From assembly GCA_030696465.1 (NCBI GenBank), contig JAUYSE010000119.1:1-16636 (forward strand): a DNA stretch of 16,636 bases, in the 5' to 3' direction. A program made the translations under genes and the position numbers. Shown piece after piece: positions 1 through 7,373 of the stretch. The notes below the pieces were generated by a model. The model was not told the origin of the DNA and did not search any database. It worked only from the letters and a program-made list of their open reading frames with translations. Each line of letters opens with the position of its first letter. Positions within the stretch are counted from its first letter, which is position 1. Source of the stretch: Legionellaceae bacterium. GTDB lineage: Bacteria; Pseudomonadota; Gammaproteobacteria; Legionellales; Legionellaceae.

Positions 1-20
1 CTAAGGTTATTGACTATTGT
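1..20. repeat. Terminal direct repeat, left copy
   Basis: The first 20 bases, ctaaggttattgactattgt, are identical to the last 20 bases of the window. They lie inside rpoC in both places and in the same reading frame, encoding KVIDYC. This is terminal redundancy, as expected when a circular assembly path is cut open, not a biological repeat element. Confidence 0.97.
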
Positions 21-2420
21 TATCGTAAATTTGGTTTAAAAGCCACGGTAATATTTGCCGATCAGTTGATGTATACCGGATTCAAATATGCAACGCGTGC
101 AGGTGCGTCTATTGGTATTGATGACCTTGAAATTCCAGAAGACAAACCAATTATTATTGAACAAGCTGAAAAAGAAGTACGAGAAATTGAATCGCAATAT
201 CGCTCTGGTTTGTTAACGAATGGTGAGCGCTACAATAAGGTGATTGATATTTGGTCTCGAACCAGTGAAATGGTTGCGAAATCGATGATGACCAGAATTG
301 CGACGGAAGAGGTTACGGCAAAAAATGGTTCCAAAGTACGCCAAGAATCCTTTAACCCAATCTTTATGATGGCGGATTCAGGTGCTCGGGGGTCTGCAGC
401 ACAGATTCGGCAGCTCGCTGGTATGCGGGGATTGATGTCCGCTCCAGATGGCTCCATCATCGAGACCGCAATTACGGCAAACTTCCGCGAAGGTTTGGAC
501 GTGGTCCAGTACTTTATTTCAACTCACGGTGCGCGTAAGGGGCTAGCGGATACCGCGTTAAAGACAGCGAACTCTGGATATTTAACACGACGTTTGGTCG
601 ACGTTGCACAAGATGTGGTGATCACGGAAATAGATTGTGGCACTACGGAAGGCGTCTTGATGCAGCCGCTCATTGAAGGTGGTGATGTTGTTGAGCCTTT
701 ACATGAGCGTGTTTTGGGTCGAGTGACAGCAGTAGATGTGTTCGTGCCTAATCAAACGGAGCCTGTTGTACCAATGGGAACCCTATTGGATGAAGATACT
801 GTAGAGTATCTGGAAAAATTAAGTGTAGATAGAATTTACGTACGCTCGCCGATTACCTGTAAAACACGATTTGGTTTGTGTGCGAAGTGTTATGGCCGGG
901 ATCTGGCTCGCGGTAACTTGGTGAATACCGGTGAAGCGATAGGTATTGTTGCTGCCCAGTCTATTGGTGAGCCTGGTACACAGTTAACTATGCGTACCTT
1001 CCACATTGGGGGTGCTGCATCACGAGCTACTGCGGCAAACAATATTCAAATTAAAAATAAAGGGACCATCCGATTACATAACATTAAGACGGTTACCCAC
1101 CAAGATACAAATCATTTGATTGCAGTATCTCGATCTGGGGAAGTTTCTATTGTTGATGAATTTGGTCGAGAAAGAGAGCGTTATAAACTTCCTTACGGAG
1201 CAGTGCTCTCTGTTCAAGACAAAGAGGCGGTTACGGCAGGTCAGGTAATTGCTACCTGGGATCCACATACGCATCCAGTGATTTCAGAAGTGAGTGGTAA
1301 GCTTCGGTTCGTAGACTTGGTAGAAGGCCTCACTATGACTCGCCAAGCGGATGAAATGACCGGCTTGAGCAATATTGTTGTAGCGGATGCAAAACAACGT
1401 GGTGCTATTGCACGAGAACTTCGGCCAATGATTAAATTGGTCAATGACGATGGCTCAGAAATACTGTTGTCTGGAACAAACGTTCCCGCACAATATTATT
1501 TGCCAGCGGATGCTCTCATTAATTTTGAGGATGGTAGCATCGTAAACGTGGGGGATGTTATTGCACGTATCCCACAAGAGCGTTCAAAAACTCGTGATAT
1601 TACCGGGGGCTTACCTCGAGTAGCGGATCTGTTTGAAGCGCGTAAACCGAAAGATTCAGCAGTAATGGCTGAAACATCAGGTGTGGTGAGTTTTGGTAAA
1701 GAAACAAAAGGTAAACGTAGACTCCTCATTACTTCTGCAGATAATCAAGTACATGAAGAGTTAATTCCTAAATGGCGACATATTTCTGTGTTTGAAGGGG
1801 AATATGTTGAACGTGGTGAAATTTTGTCGGATGGGCCATTGAATCCGCATGATATTTTACGTCTCTTGGGAGTTGGTGCACTTTCAAATTATATTGTAAA
1901 TGAAGTGCAAGATGTCTATCGATTACAAGGCGTAAAAATTAACGATAAGCATATTGAAGTGATTGTGCGTCAAATGCTGAGAAAAAGAGTAATTAGTTTT
2001 ACAGGGGACTCCAAATTCTTGTTAGGAGAGCAGATCGAAGAAAGTGCTCTGTTACAAGAAAATGATAAAGTTTCCGCCGAGACTAAAATAATAGCGCAAG
2101 GTAATCCTATTTTATTAGGGATTACGAAGGCATCGTTAGCGACAGAGTCATTCATATCTGCAGCATCTTTCCAAGAAACCACTAGAGTGCTTACAGAGGC
2201 TGCGGTGAGTGGAAAAATAGATGAACTGCGCGGTTTGAAAGAAAATGTCATGGTAGGTCGGTTAATCCCCGCTGGAACGGGATATGCTTATCATCAGAAG
2301 AGAAAGGCAAAAAAACTCAAGCTGGCAAATGCCTCAGAAAAGACAGGACAAGCGGTTTCTGCATCGGATGTTCAGCATGCTTTAAGTGAAGCATTAAATT
2401 CGGAGCAACGTGACCATTGA
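1..2420 (+). CDS. rpoC: RNA polymerase beta' subunit, C-terminal part (continues from the right end of the window)
   Basis: This encodes the C-terminal 800 or so residues of beta', the largest core RNA polymerase subunit. The frame is already open at the left edge (codons start at base 3), so the ATG and TTG codons near 66-69 are internal and not starts. Visible in order are the VIFADQLMYTGF segment, the bridge-helix and trigger-loop region (ADSGARGSAAQ, then FISTHGARKGLADTAL, bases about 370-600), the second zinc site with four cysteines (636, 858, 879 and 888), the AAQSIGEPGTQLTMRTFH block, and the C-terminal GITKASLATESFISAASFQ and GRLIPAGTGYAYH blocks. Joined to the piece at 14795-16636 through the shared 20 bases, it makes an uninterrupted protein of about 1413 aa, close to the 1407 aa of E. 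coli. It ends at a TGA followed at once by a hairpin, so TGA is a true stop here. Confidence 0.98.
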   Translation, partial: KVIDYCYRKFGLKATVIFADQLMYTGFKYATRAGASIGIDDLEIPEDKPIIIEQAEKEVREIESQYRSGLLTNGERYNKVIDIWSRTSEMVAKSMMTRIATEEVTAKNGSKVRQESFNPIFMMADSGARGSAAQIRQLAGMRGLMSAPDGSIIETAITANFREGLDVVQYFISTHGARKGLADTALKTANSGYLTRRLVDVAQDVVITEIDCGTTEGVLMQPLIEGGDVVEPLHERVLGRVTAVDVFVPNQTEPVVPMGTLLDEDTVEYLEKLSVDRIYVRSPITCKTRFGLCAKCYGRDLARGNLVNTGEAIGIVAAQSIGEPGTQLTMRTFHIGGAASRATAANNIQIKNKGTIRLHNIKTVTHQDTNHLIAVSRSGEVSIVDEFGRERERYKLPYGAVLSVQDKEAVTAGQVIATWDPHTHPVISEVSGKLRFVDLVEGLTMTRQADEMTGLSNIVVADAKQRGAIARELRPMIKLVNDDGSEILLSGTNVPAQYYLPADALINFEDGSIVNVGDVIARIPQERSKTRDITGGLPRVADLFEARKPKDSAVMAETSGVVSFGKETKGKRRLLITSADNQVHEELIPKWRHISVFEGEYVERGEILSDGPLNPHDILRLLGVGALSNYIVNEVQDVYRLQGVKINDKHIEVIVRQMLRKRVISFTGDSKFLLGEQIEESALLQENDKVSAETKIIAQGNPILLGITKASLATESFISAASFQETTRVLTEAAVSGKIDELRGLKENVMVGRLIPAGTGYAYHQKRKAKKLKLANASEKTGQAVSASDVQHALSEALNSEQRDH

Positions 2421-2425
2421 CAGGC

Positions 2426-2457
2426 AGGCAGGATTCCATGTAGAATCCTGCCTCTTT
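2426..2457 (+). terminator. Hairpin after rpoC, probable terminator or processing site
   Basis: A perfect 11-bp stem (aggcaggattc at 2426-2436, gaatcctgcct at 2443-2453) encloses a 6-base loop and begins 5 bases after the rpoC stop. Only a short, impure T stretch (ctttata) follows. It could be a weak or partial intrinsic terminator between the rpoBC and str units, or an RNA processing and stability element. Bases 2454-2514 upstream of rpsL are AT-rich and contain TATACT at 2457-2462, a possible -10 box for a str promoter, but with only a poor -35 (ttccat) 17 bases upstream. Confidence 0.6.
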
Positions 2458-2514
2458 ATACTTGAATTAAACAAAACTGCGTAAGATACGCAAGGTCATT
2501 GGAGTTAAGATTAC

Positions 2515-2895
2515 ATGGCGACGACCAATCAATTAGTTAGAAAACCACGTAGACAGGCTAAAAAGAAAAGTAACGTGCCTGCACTACAAGGTTGTCCGCA
2601 AAAGCGAGGAGTTTGTACACGGGTGTATACCACCACTCCGAAGAAACCTAATTCGGCTTTACGAAAAGTAGCCCGTATTCGGCTTACGAATGGGTTTGAA
2701 GTAACCTCCTATATCGGAGGAGAGGGCCATAACCTACAAGAACACTCTGTGGTACTGATTCGGGGTGGTAGGGTAAAAGATTTACCTGGTGTGCGTTATC
2801 ACACCGTACGAGGAAGCTTAGATACCTCAGGGGTAAGCGATAGAAGAAAAAGTCGTTCGAAATATGGTACTAAAAAACCTAAAGATAAAAAATAA
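2515..2895 (+). CDS. rpsL: 30S ribosomal protein S12
   Basis: S12 sits at the decoding centre of the 30S subunit and controls proofreading accuracy. The 126-aa product matches the family over its full length (E. coli S12 has 124 aa): MATTNQLVRKPR at the N-terminus, then the PQKRGVCTRVYTTTPKKPNS loop and the GGRVKDLPGVRYHTVRG loop. Lys43 and Lys88, the positions where substitutions give streptomycin resistance, are wild type, so sensitivity is predicted at this locus. The conserved Asp89 that RimO can methylthiolate is also present. ATG at 2515 follows GGAG at 2501-2504 with a 10-base spacer. It is the first gene of an rpsL-rpsG-fusA-tuf order. It ends in a lysine-rich tail. Confidence 0.98.
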   Translation: MATTNQLVRKPRRQAKKKSNVPALQGCPQKRGVCTRVYTTTPKKPNSALRKVARIRLTNGFEVTSYIGGEGHNLQEHSVVLIRGGRVKDLPGVRYHTVRGSLDTSGVSDRRKSRSKYGTKKPKDKK

Positions 2896-2901
2896 AGGGT
2901 A

Positions 2902-2922
2902 TATCTATATAAGATATAGATA
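2902..2922 (+). other. AT-only hairpin between rpsL and rpsG
   Basis: A 9-bp perfect stem (tatctatat at 2902-2910, atatagata at 2914-2922) has a 3-base loop in the 65-base rpsL-rpsG gap. No T run follows, so termination is unlikely. In E. coli this gap carries the S7 translational operator that controls the str operon. Whether this much simpler hairpin plays that role is inference only. Confidence 0.45.
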
Positions 2923-2960
2923 AATCCTTATTCATAATGCTTGAGTCATAGGAAAGTCAA

Positions 2961-3500
2961 ATGTCAAGACGTAGACAAGTAGTAAAAAAAGAGCTTCTTC
3001 CAGATCCCTTATTTCAAAGTAAGGTTATCGCGAAGTTTATAAATGTTTTGATGCTTCATGGAAAAAAATCCATTTCAGAACAAATTATTTATGGTGCTTT
3101 AGAGCTTCTTGAACAGCGTATTAAGAAATCACGTAAATCGTCAGATTCTGAGGTTGAAGGTGATGGAGAAGGTTCAGGGCGACGTGGCGCAGCAAGCCCA
3201 GTTAAATATTTTGAAGAAGCCTTAGATAATGTGAAGCCTGCCGTAGAAGTTCGTTCACGACGAGTTGGTGGAGCTACGTATCAAGTGCCGGTTGAAGTGC
3301 GAACAGACAGAAGTGTTACTCTCGGGATGCGGTGGCTTATTGGTGCTGCACGTCTTCGAGGAGAGCATGGAATGGTTGCTCGTCTTGCAGGTGAGCTTTT
3401 TGATGCATACGAAGGTAAAGGTGCTGCAGTAAAAAAACGTGAAGACGTGCACAAAATGGCAAAAGCAAACCAAGCGTTTGCTCACTTTCGTTGGAATTAA
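2961..3500 (+). CDS. rpsG: 30S ribosomal protein S7, with a charged insertion
   Basis: S7 nucleates assembly of the 3' domain of 16S rRNA and lines the exit site; in enterobacteria it also represses its own operon. The 179-aa product has the family blocks LLPDPLFQSKVIAKFINVLM, SRRVGGATYQVPVEVR, KKREDVHKMA and the terminal FAHFRWN. Compared with the E. coli sequence it has about 22 extra residues between residues 54 and 80, made of Lys/Arg, Ser, Gly and acidic residues, and it lacks the enterobacterial C-terminal tail. As I recall, Legionella (175 aa) and Coxiella S7 have similar insertions at this place, so it looks like a lineage trait rather than damage. ATG at 2961 follows AGGAAAG. It lies 65 bases after rpsL and 18 bases before fusA. 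Confidence 0.97.
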   Translation: MSRRRQVVKKELLPDPLFQSKVIAKFINVLMLHGKKSISEQIIYGALELLEQRIKKSRKSSDSEVEGDGEGSGRRGAASPVKYFEEALDNVKPAVEVRSRRVGGATYQVPVEVRTDRSVTLGMRWLIGAARLRGEHGMVARLAGELFDAYEGKGAAVKKREDVHKMAKANQAFAHFRWN

Positions 3501-3518
3501 TTGGTTTAGAGGCTTGAT

Positions 3519-5603
3519 GTGTCCACTGTCTTAGAAAAGTATCGAAATATTGGAATTGTTGCGCATGTTGATGCGGGCAAGACCACTACGACAGAACGCA
3601 TTCTGTTTTATACTGGTGTGTCTCACAAAATGGGTGAGGTACATGATGGTGCTGCCACCATGGACTGGATGGTGCAGGAACAAGAACGCGGGATTACTAT
3701 TACCTCTGCCGCAACGACTTGCTATTGGTTTGGGATGGAAAAACAATACCCCAAACATCGTATCAATATTATTGATACCCCTGGTCACGTAGACTTCATG
3801 ATTGAAGTGGAGCGTTCTTTACGAGTGCTTGATGGTGCAGTAGTTGTATTCGATGCTGTTGCCGGTGTAGAGCCGCAGTCTGAAACTGTCTGGAGACAGT
3901 CTGATAGATATGGTGTGCCTAGAATCGTATTCGTTAATAAAATGGATAGAATGGGCGCCAATTTTCTTCGAGTAGTGGATCAAATTGCAAAACGTCTTGG
4001 TTCTAGTCCAGTAGTGTTGCAATTACCGATTGGTTCTGAAGATAATTTTGAAGGGGTCATTGATCTCATAAAAATGAAAGCGATTCACTGGGATGAAGAA
4101 TCAAAGGGAATGAGTTTTGAATATCAAGATGTCCCGTCGCATATGCTAAAACAGTGCGAAGAATATAGAACCTTGATAATAGAAGCGGCCGCAGATGCAT
4201 CCGAAGATCTGACGGAAAAATATTTAGAGGGTAAAACTTTTACTGAAAGTGAAATTAAAGTTGCACTCCGTAAACGTACACTTGCAAATGAAATTGTTCC
4301 TGTTTTTTGTGGTTCCGCCTTTAAAAATAAAGGTGTACAAGCAGTATTAGATGGCGTGGTAGATTATTTGCCTTCACCTTTAGATATTCCTGACGTACAA
4401 GGACACGATCTTGAGGGGAAGGAAGTTACCCGTAAAACTCAATTTGATGAGCCATTTTCTGCTTTAGCATTTAAAATTGCGACAGATTCGTTCGTAGGAA
4501 CACTAACCTATTTTCGGGTGTACTCGGGCGTATTGAAGAGTGGCGATACTGTTTATAACTCTGTAAAAGATAAAAATGAACGTATAGGTCGTTTATTACA
4601 AATGCATGCAAATACGCGTGAAGAAATCAAAGAAGTACACGCTGGAGATATTGCAGCCGCAGTAGGCCTGAAAAATGTTACAACAGGCGATACACTTTGT
4701 AATAAAGATAGAGAGATTATTTTAGAGCGCATGGACTTTCCGGATCCAGTTATTGCTGTAGCGGTAGAGCCAAGAACTCAAGTAGATCAAGAAAAAATGT
4801 CAATTGCCCTAGGTAAGCTAGCGCAAGAAGACCCCTCATTCCGGGTACATACAGATGAAGAATCTGGACAAACCATTATTGAAGGGATGGGCGAGCTGCA
4901 TCTTGAGATTATTGTCGACCGGATGAAGCGTGAATTTAATGTTGAGTGTAATGTCGGCAAACCACAAGTGGCTTACCGAGAAACCATACGCTCCACCGTG
5001 GAACAAGAAGGAAAGTTTATCAGACAATCTGGTGGCCGCGGTCAATATGGACATGTCTGGATACGTCTTGAGCCACAAGCGCCAGGCGAAGGTTATATGT
5101 TTGTGAATGCCATTGCTGGTGGTGTAATTCCTCGAGAATACATCCCTGCAGTAGATAAAGGGATACAAGAGCAACTACAAAACGGAGTTTTAGCTGGATA
5201 TCCGGTCGTTGATGTGAAAGCTACCTTGTATGATGGTTCTTTCCATGATGTGGACTCTAGCGAAATGGCGTTTAAAATTGCTGGCTCACAGGCCTTTAAA
5301 CAAGGGGCCCTTAAAGCGAAACCAGTTCTTTTAGAGCCAATTATGTCGGTTGAAGTCGTCACCCCTGAAGATTATATGGGTGATGTCATGGGTGACTTAA
5401 CCAGAAGACGTGGAATGTTGCAGGGAATGGAAGATTCTCCTGCTGGGAAAATAGTTCGTGCAGAGGTGCCATTAGCTGAGATGTTTGGCTATGCAACAGA
5501 TGTGCGTTCCGCGACACAAGGCCGGGCCACTTATACTATGGAATTTTCCAAGTATTCAGAAGCTCCAGCAAATATTGCTGAAGCTATTATTAAAAAACAA
5601 TAA
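3519..5603 (+). CDS. fusA: Translation elongation factor G
   Basis: EF-G is the cytosolic GTPase that drives tRNA-mRNA translocation and, with ribosome recycling factor, splits ribosomes. The 694-aa product has all five domains. The GTPase motifs are AHVDAGKT (residues 15-22), the switch RGITITSAAT, DTPGH and NKMD. Then come the domain II segment (FSALAFKIATD), the domain III block ending GMGELHLEIIVDRMKREFNVE, and the domain IV loop QSGGRGQYGHV with VDSSEMAFKIAGS. Length and C-terminus (IAEAIIKKQ) match Legionella EF-G as I remember it. The start is GTG at 3519, six bases after AGAGG (3508-3512). An out-of-frame ATG at 3517 overlaps it and stops after five codons, so the GTG must be used. 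tuf follows 31 bases downstream. Confidence 0.98.
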   Translation: MSTVLEKYRNIGIVAHVDAGKTTTTERILFYTGVSHKMGEVHDGAATMDWMVQEQERGITITSAATTCYWFGMEKQYPKHRINIIDTPGHVDFMIEVERSLRVLDGAVVVFDAVAGVEPQSETVWRQSDRYGVPRIVFVNKMDRMGANFLRVVDQIAKRLGSSPVVLQLPIGSEDNFEGVIDLIKMKAIHWDEESKGMSFEYQDVPSHMLKQCEEYRTLIIEAAADASEDLTEKYLEGKTFTESEIKVALRKRTLANEIVPVFCGSAFKNKGVQAVLDGVVDYLPSPLDIPDVQGHDLEGKEVTRKTQFDEPFSALAFKIATDSFVGTLTYFRVYSGVLKSGDTVYNSVKDKNERIGRLLQMHANTREEIKEVHAGDIAAAVGLKNVTTGDTLCNKDREIILERMDFPDPVIAVAVEPRTQVDQEKMSIALGKLAQEDPSFRVHTDEESGQTIIEGMGELHLEIIVDRMKREFNVECNVGKPQVAYRETIRSTVEQEGKFIRQSGGRGQYGHVWIRLEPQAPGEGYMFVNAIAGGVIPREYIPAVDKGIQEQLQNGVLAGYPVVDVKATLYDGSFHDVDSSEMAFKIAGSQAFKQGALKAKPVLLEPIMSVEVVTPEDYMGDVMGDLTRRRGMLQGMEDSPAGKIVRAEVPLAEMFGYATDVRSATQGRATYTMEFSKYSEAPANIAEAIIKKQ

Positions 5604-5634
5604 ATTTGTACCTGTGTGAAGAGGGGTATTTGTA

Positions 5635-6825
5635 ATGGCAAAAGAAAAGTTTGAACGTAGCAAGCCACATGTTAATGTTGGAACAATTGGTCACGTCGAC
5701 CATGGTAAAACAACGTTAACGGCTGCAATTACGACAGTAATGTCCCAGATGTTTGGTGGAATAGCTAAAGCTTATGATCAAATTGACGCTGCACCGGAAG
5801 AAAAAGCGCGAGGCATTACGATCTCAACAGCGCACGTAGAATATGAAAGCTTGAATCGACATTATGCGCATGTAGATTGTCCTGGTCATGCGGACTACGT
5901 AAAGAACATGATTACAGGTGCTGCGCAGATGGATGGAGCGATATTAGTCGTATCTGCTGCCGATGGCCCTATGCCACAAACTCGCGAACATATCTTGTTG
6001 GCGCGTCAAGTTGGTGTTCCATTTATTGTAGTCTTCTTGAACAAAGTAGACATGGTTGACGATGCGGAACTGTTAGAATTGGTTGAAATGGAAGTACGTG
6101 ATCTATTGACCAGTTATAATTTCCCTGGGGATGACATTCCTATTGTTGCCGGATCAGCATTGAAGGCATTAGAAGGTGATACAAGCGATATCGGTATTCC
6201 AGCTATCAAGAAGTTGGTTGAAACGATGGATGCATATATTCCTCAGCCTATCAGAAACTTAGACAAACCATTTTTATTACCGATTGAAGACGTATTCTCT
6301 ATTTCTGGTCGTGGTACAGTTGTTACTGGCCGTGTAGAAACCGGAATAGTAAAAGTCGGTGAAGAGCTTGAGATAGTTGGAATAAAAGACACTGTGAAGA
6401 CAATATGTACTGGTGTTGAGATGTTTCGCAAGTTGCTAGATGAAGGACGTGCTGGCGACAACGTGGGTATATTGTTACGAGGAACAAAGCGCGAAGATGT
6501 AGAGCGTGGACAAGTGTTAGCAAAACCAGGAACTATCAAGCCTCATGTTAATTTTGAAGCCGAAGTCTATGTTTTGTCTAAAGAAGAAGGTGGTCGTCAT
6601 ACTCCATTTTTTAACGGATACAGACCACAGTTTTATTTTAGAACAACAGACGTGACAGGATCTTGTGATTTACCTGCTGGAATAGAAATGGTTATGCCAG
6701 GAGATAATGTAAAGATACACGTAAAATTGCATGCTCCAATCGCGATGGATGAAGGATTGCGATTTGCAATTCGAGAAGGCGGTCGTACAGTAGGCGCCGG
6801 TGTTGTATCTAAAATTATAGAGTAA
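5635..6825 (+). CDS. tuf: Translation elongation factor Tu
   Basis: EF-Tu delivers aminoacyl-tRNA to the ribosomal A site as a GTP ternary complex. The 396-aa product is full length: G1 GHVDHGKT (residues 19-26), switch I RGITIS, DCPGH with the catalytic histidine, NKVD, the SAL loop, then the domain II and III beta barrels with FSISGRGTVVTGRVE and GRHTPFF, ending GAGVVSKIIE. ATG at 5635 follows AGAGGGG. Upstream context (fusA) is that of tufA, while downstream context (tRNA-Trp, secE, nusG) is that of tufB. In related genomes these are two separate near-identical genes on either side of this block, so this copy is probably a composite of both. Confidence 0.98.
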   Translation: MAKEKFERSKPHVNVGTIGHVDHGKTTLTAAITTVMSQMFGGIAKAYDQIDAAPEEKARGITISTAHVEYESLNRHYAHVDCPGHADYVKNMITGAAQMDGAILVVSAADGPMPQTREHILLARQVGVPFIVVFLNKVDMVDDAELLELVEMEVRDLLTSYNFPGDDIPIVAGSALKALEGDTSDIGIPAIKKLVETMDAYIPQPIRNLDKPFLLPIEDVFSISGRGTVVTGRVETGIVKVGEELEIVGIKDTVKTICTGVEMFRKLLDEGRAGDNVGILLRGTKREDVERGQVLAKPGTIKPHVNFEAEVYVLSKEEGGRHTPFFNGYRPQFYFRTTDVTGSCDLPAGIEMVMPGDNVKIHVKLHAPIAMDEGLRFAIREGGRTVGAGVVSKIIE

Positions 6826-6861
6826 TGTCAGGTACTATTTAGATTTATTGGCTATCAATTA

Positions 6862-6901
6862 CAGAATGTGCGACCTATCTTAAGGTGGGTCGTACATTCT
6901 G
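6862..6901 (+). terminator. Long hairpin between tuf and tRNA-Trp
   Basis: An 18-bp stem with three G-U pairs starts with cagaatgt (6862) and closes with acattctg (6894-6901), around a TTAA tetraloop. There is no T run after it (ctatagtag follows), so it is not a classical intrinsic terminator. It may work as a 3'-end stabilising structure for the tuf mRNA or as a double-strand-specific RNase site separating tuf from the tRNA transcript. Confidence 0.5.
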
Positions 6902-6908
6902 CTATAGT
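6880..6908 (+). promoter_or_regulatory. Possible promoter for tRNA-Trp and secE-nusG
   Basis: TATAGT at 6903-6908 is a good sigma-70 -10 box. The hexamer 17 bases upstream, TTAAGG at 6880-6885, is a weak -35 and lies inside the hairpin stem. Transcription would begin near 6915, some 17 bases before the tRNA. A promoter here is plausible because tRNA genes in this position often have one, but the evidence is only the -10 match. Confidence 0.3.
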
Positions 6909-6931
6909 AGCTCTAAATATTATCCCTTTTT

Positions 6932-7007
6932 AGGCCAGTAGCTCAATTGGCAGAGCGGCGGTCTCCAAAACCGCAGGTTGGGGGTTCGATTCCCTCCTGG
7001 CCTGCCA
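6932..7007 (+). tRNA. trpT: tRNA-Trp (anticodon CCA)
   Basis: A complete 76-base cloverleaf. The acceptor stem AGGCCAG pairs with CTGGCCT. The D arm GCTC/GAGC encloses AATTGGCA. The anticodon stem GCGGT/ACCGC holds loop CTCCAAA with anticodon CCA, and the T arm has GGGGG/CCCTC (one G-U pair) with loop TTCGATT. Discriminator G and an encoded 3' CCA end the molecule at 7007. Placement between tuf and secE is usual in Legionella and Pseudomonas relatives. Processing of its 3' end would leave secE with a leader of only 14 bases. Confidence 0.97.
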
Positions 7008-7021
7008 TTTTTTGTATATAT

Positions 7022-7366
7022 ATGATGAAAGATACGATACTTTGGTTTTTGACAGTAATAGTGACGGTTCTTGCATTCTATCAGACCTATTATCTGGATG
7101 TTTCTTCCTCAATTCACGCTTTAGTTTGGGTGTTTTGGGCTGTTGCTATGTTGCCGTTGGTTTTCTTTACGACGCAAGGCAGAGTATGGTTTGAATTTGC
7201 TAAAGAGGCTCATGCTGAATTATTAAAAGTGGTGTGGCCAGCGCGGCATGAGACAACTCAAACTACGATGATTGTAATGATAGTAGTGGCCATGGCAGGT
7301 TTTATTTTATGGGCTATTGACTCTGCTATGTTGTGGGCAATTGCAAAATTAACACATATGGGTTGA
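7022..7366 (+). CDS. secE: Protein translocase subunit SecE
   Basis: SecE is the essential membrane subunit that clamps SecY in the SecYEG protein-conducting channel. The 114-aa product shows three hydrophobic segments (about residues 5-22, 32-50 and 83-106), the three-span arrangement of proteobacterial SecE. The conserved amphipathic helix and hinge FAKEAHAELLKVVWPARHET lies at residues 59-78, with the diagnostic Trp-Pro. The chosen start is the first of two consecutive ATG codons (7022 and 7025). No Shine-Dalgarno sequence is visible: only gccattttttgtatat separates the tRNA from the start. It ends in TGA, 7 bases before the nusG start, the usual secE-nusG pair. Confidence 0.93.
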   Translation: MMKDTILWFLTVIVTVLAFYQTYYLDVSSSIHALVWVFWAVAMLPLVFFTTQGRVWFEFAKEAHAELLKVVWPARHETTQTTMIVMIVVAMAGFILWAIDSAMLWAIAKLTHMG

Positions 7367-7373
7367 TACGATT

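Noticed and set aside
66..2420. A complete gene starting at base 66
   Set aside because: The frame is open to the window edge and the sequence before base 66 encodes conserved beta' residues, so the start is internal to rpoC.
3255..5362. Antisense and alternative-frame ORFs of 60-110 codons opposite rpsG, fusA and other genes
   Set aside because: These are shadows of strongly conserved genes, with no ribosome binding sites and no recognisable products.
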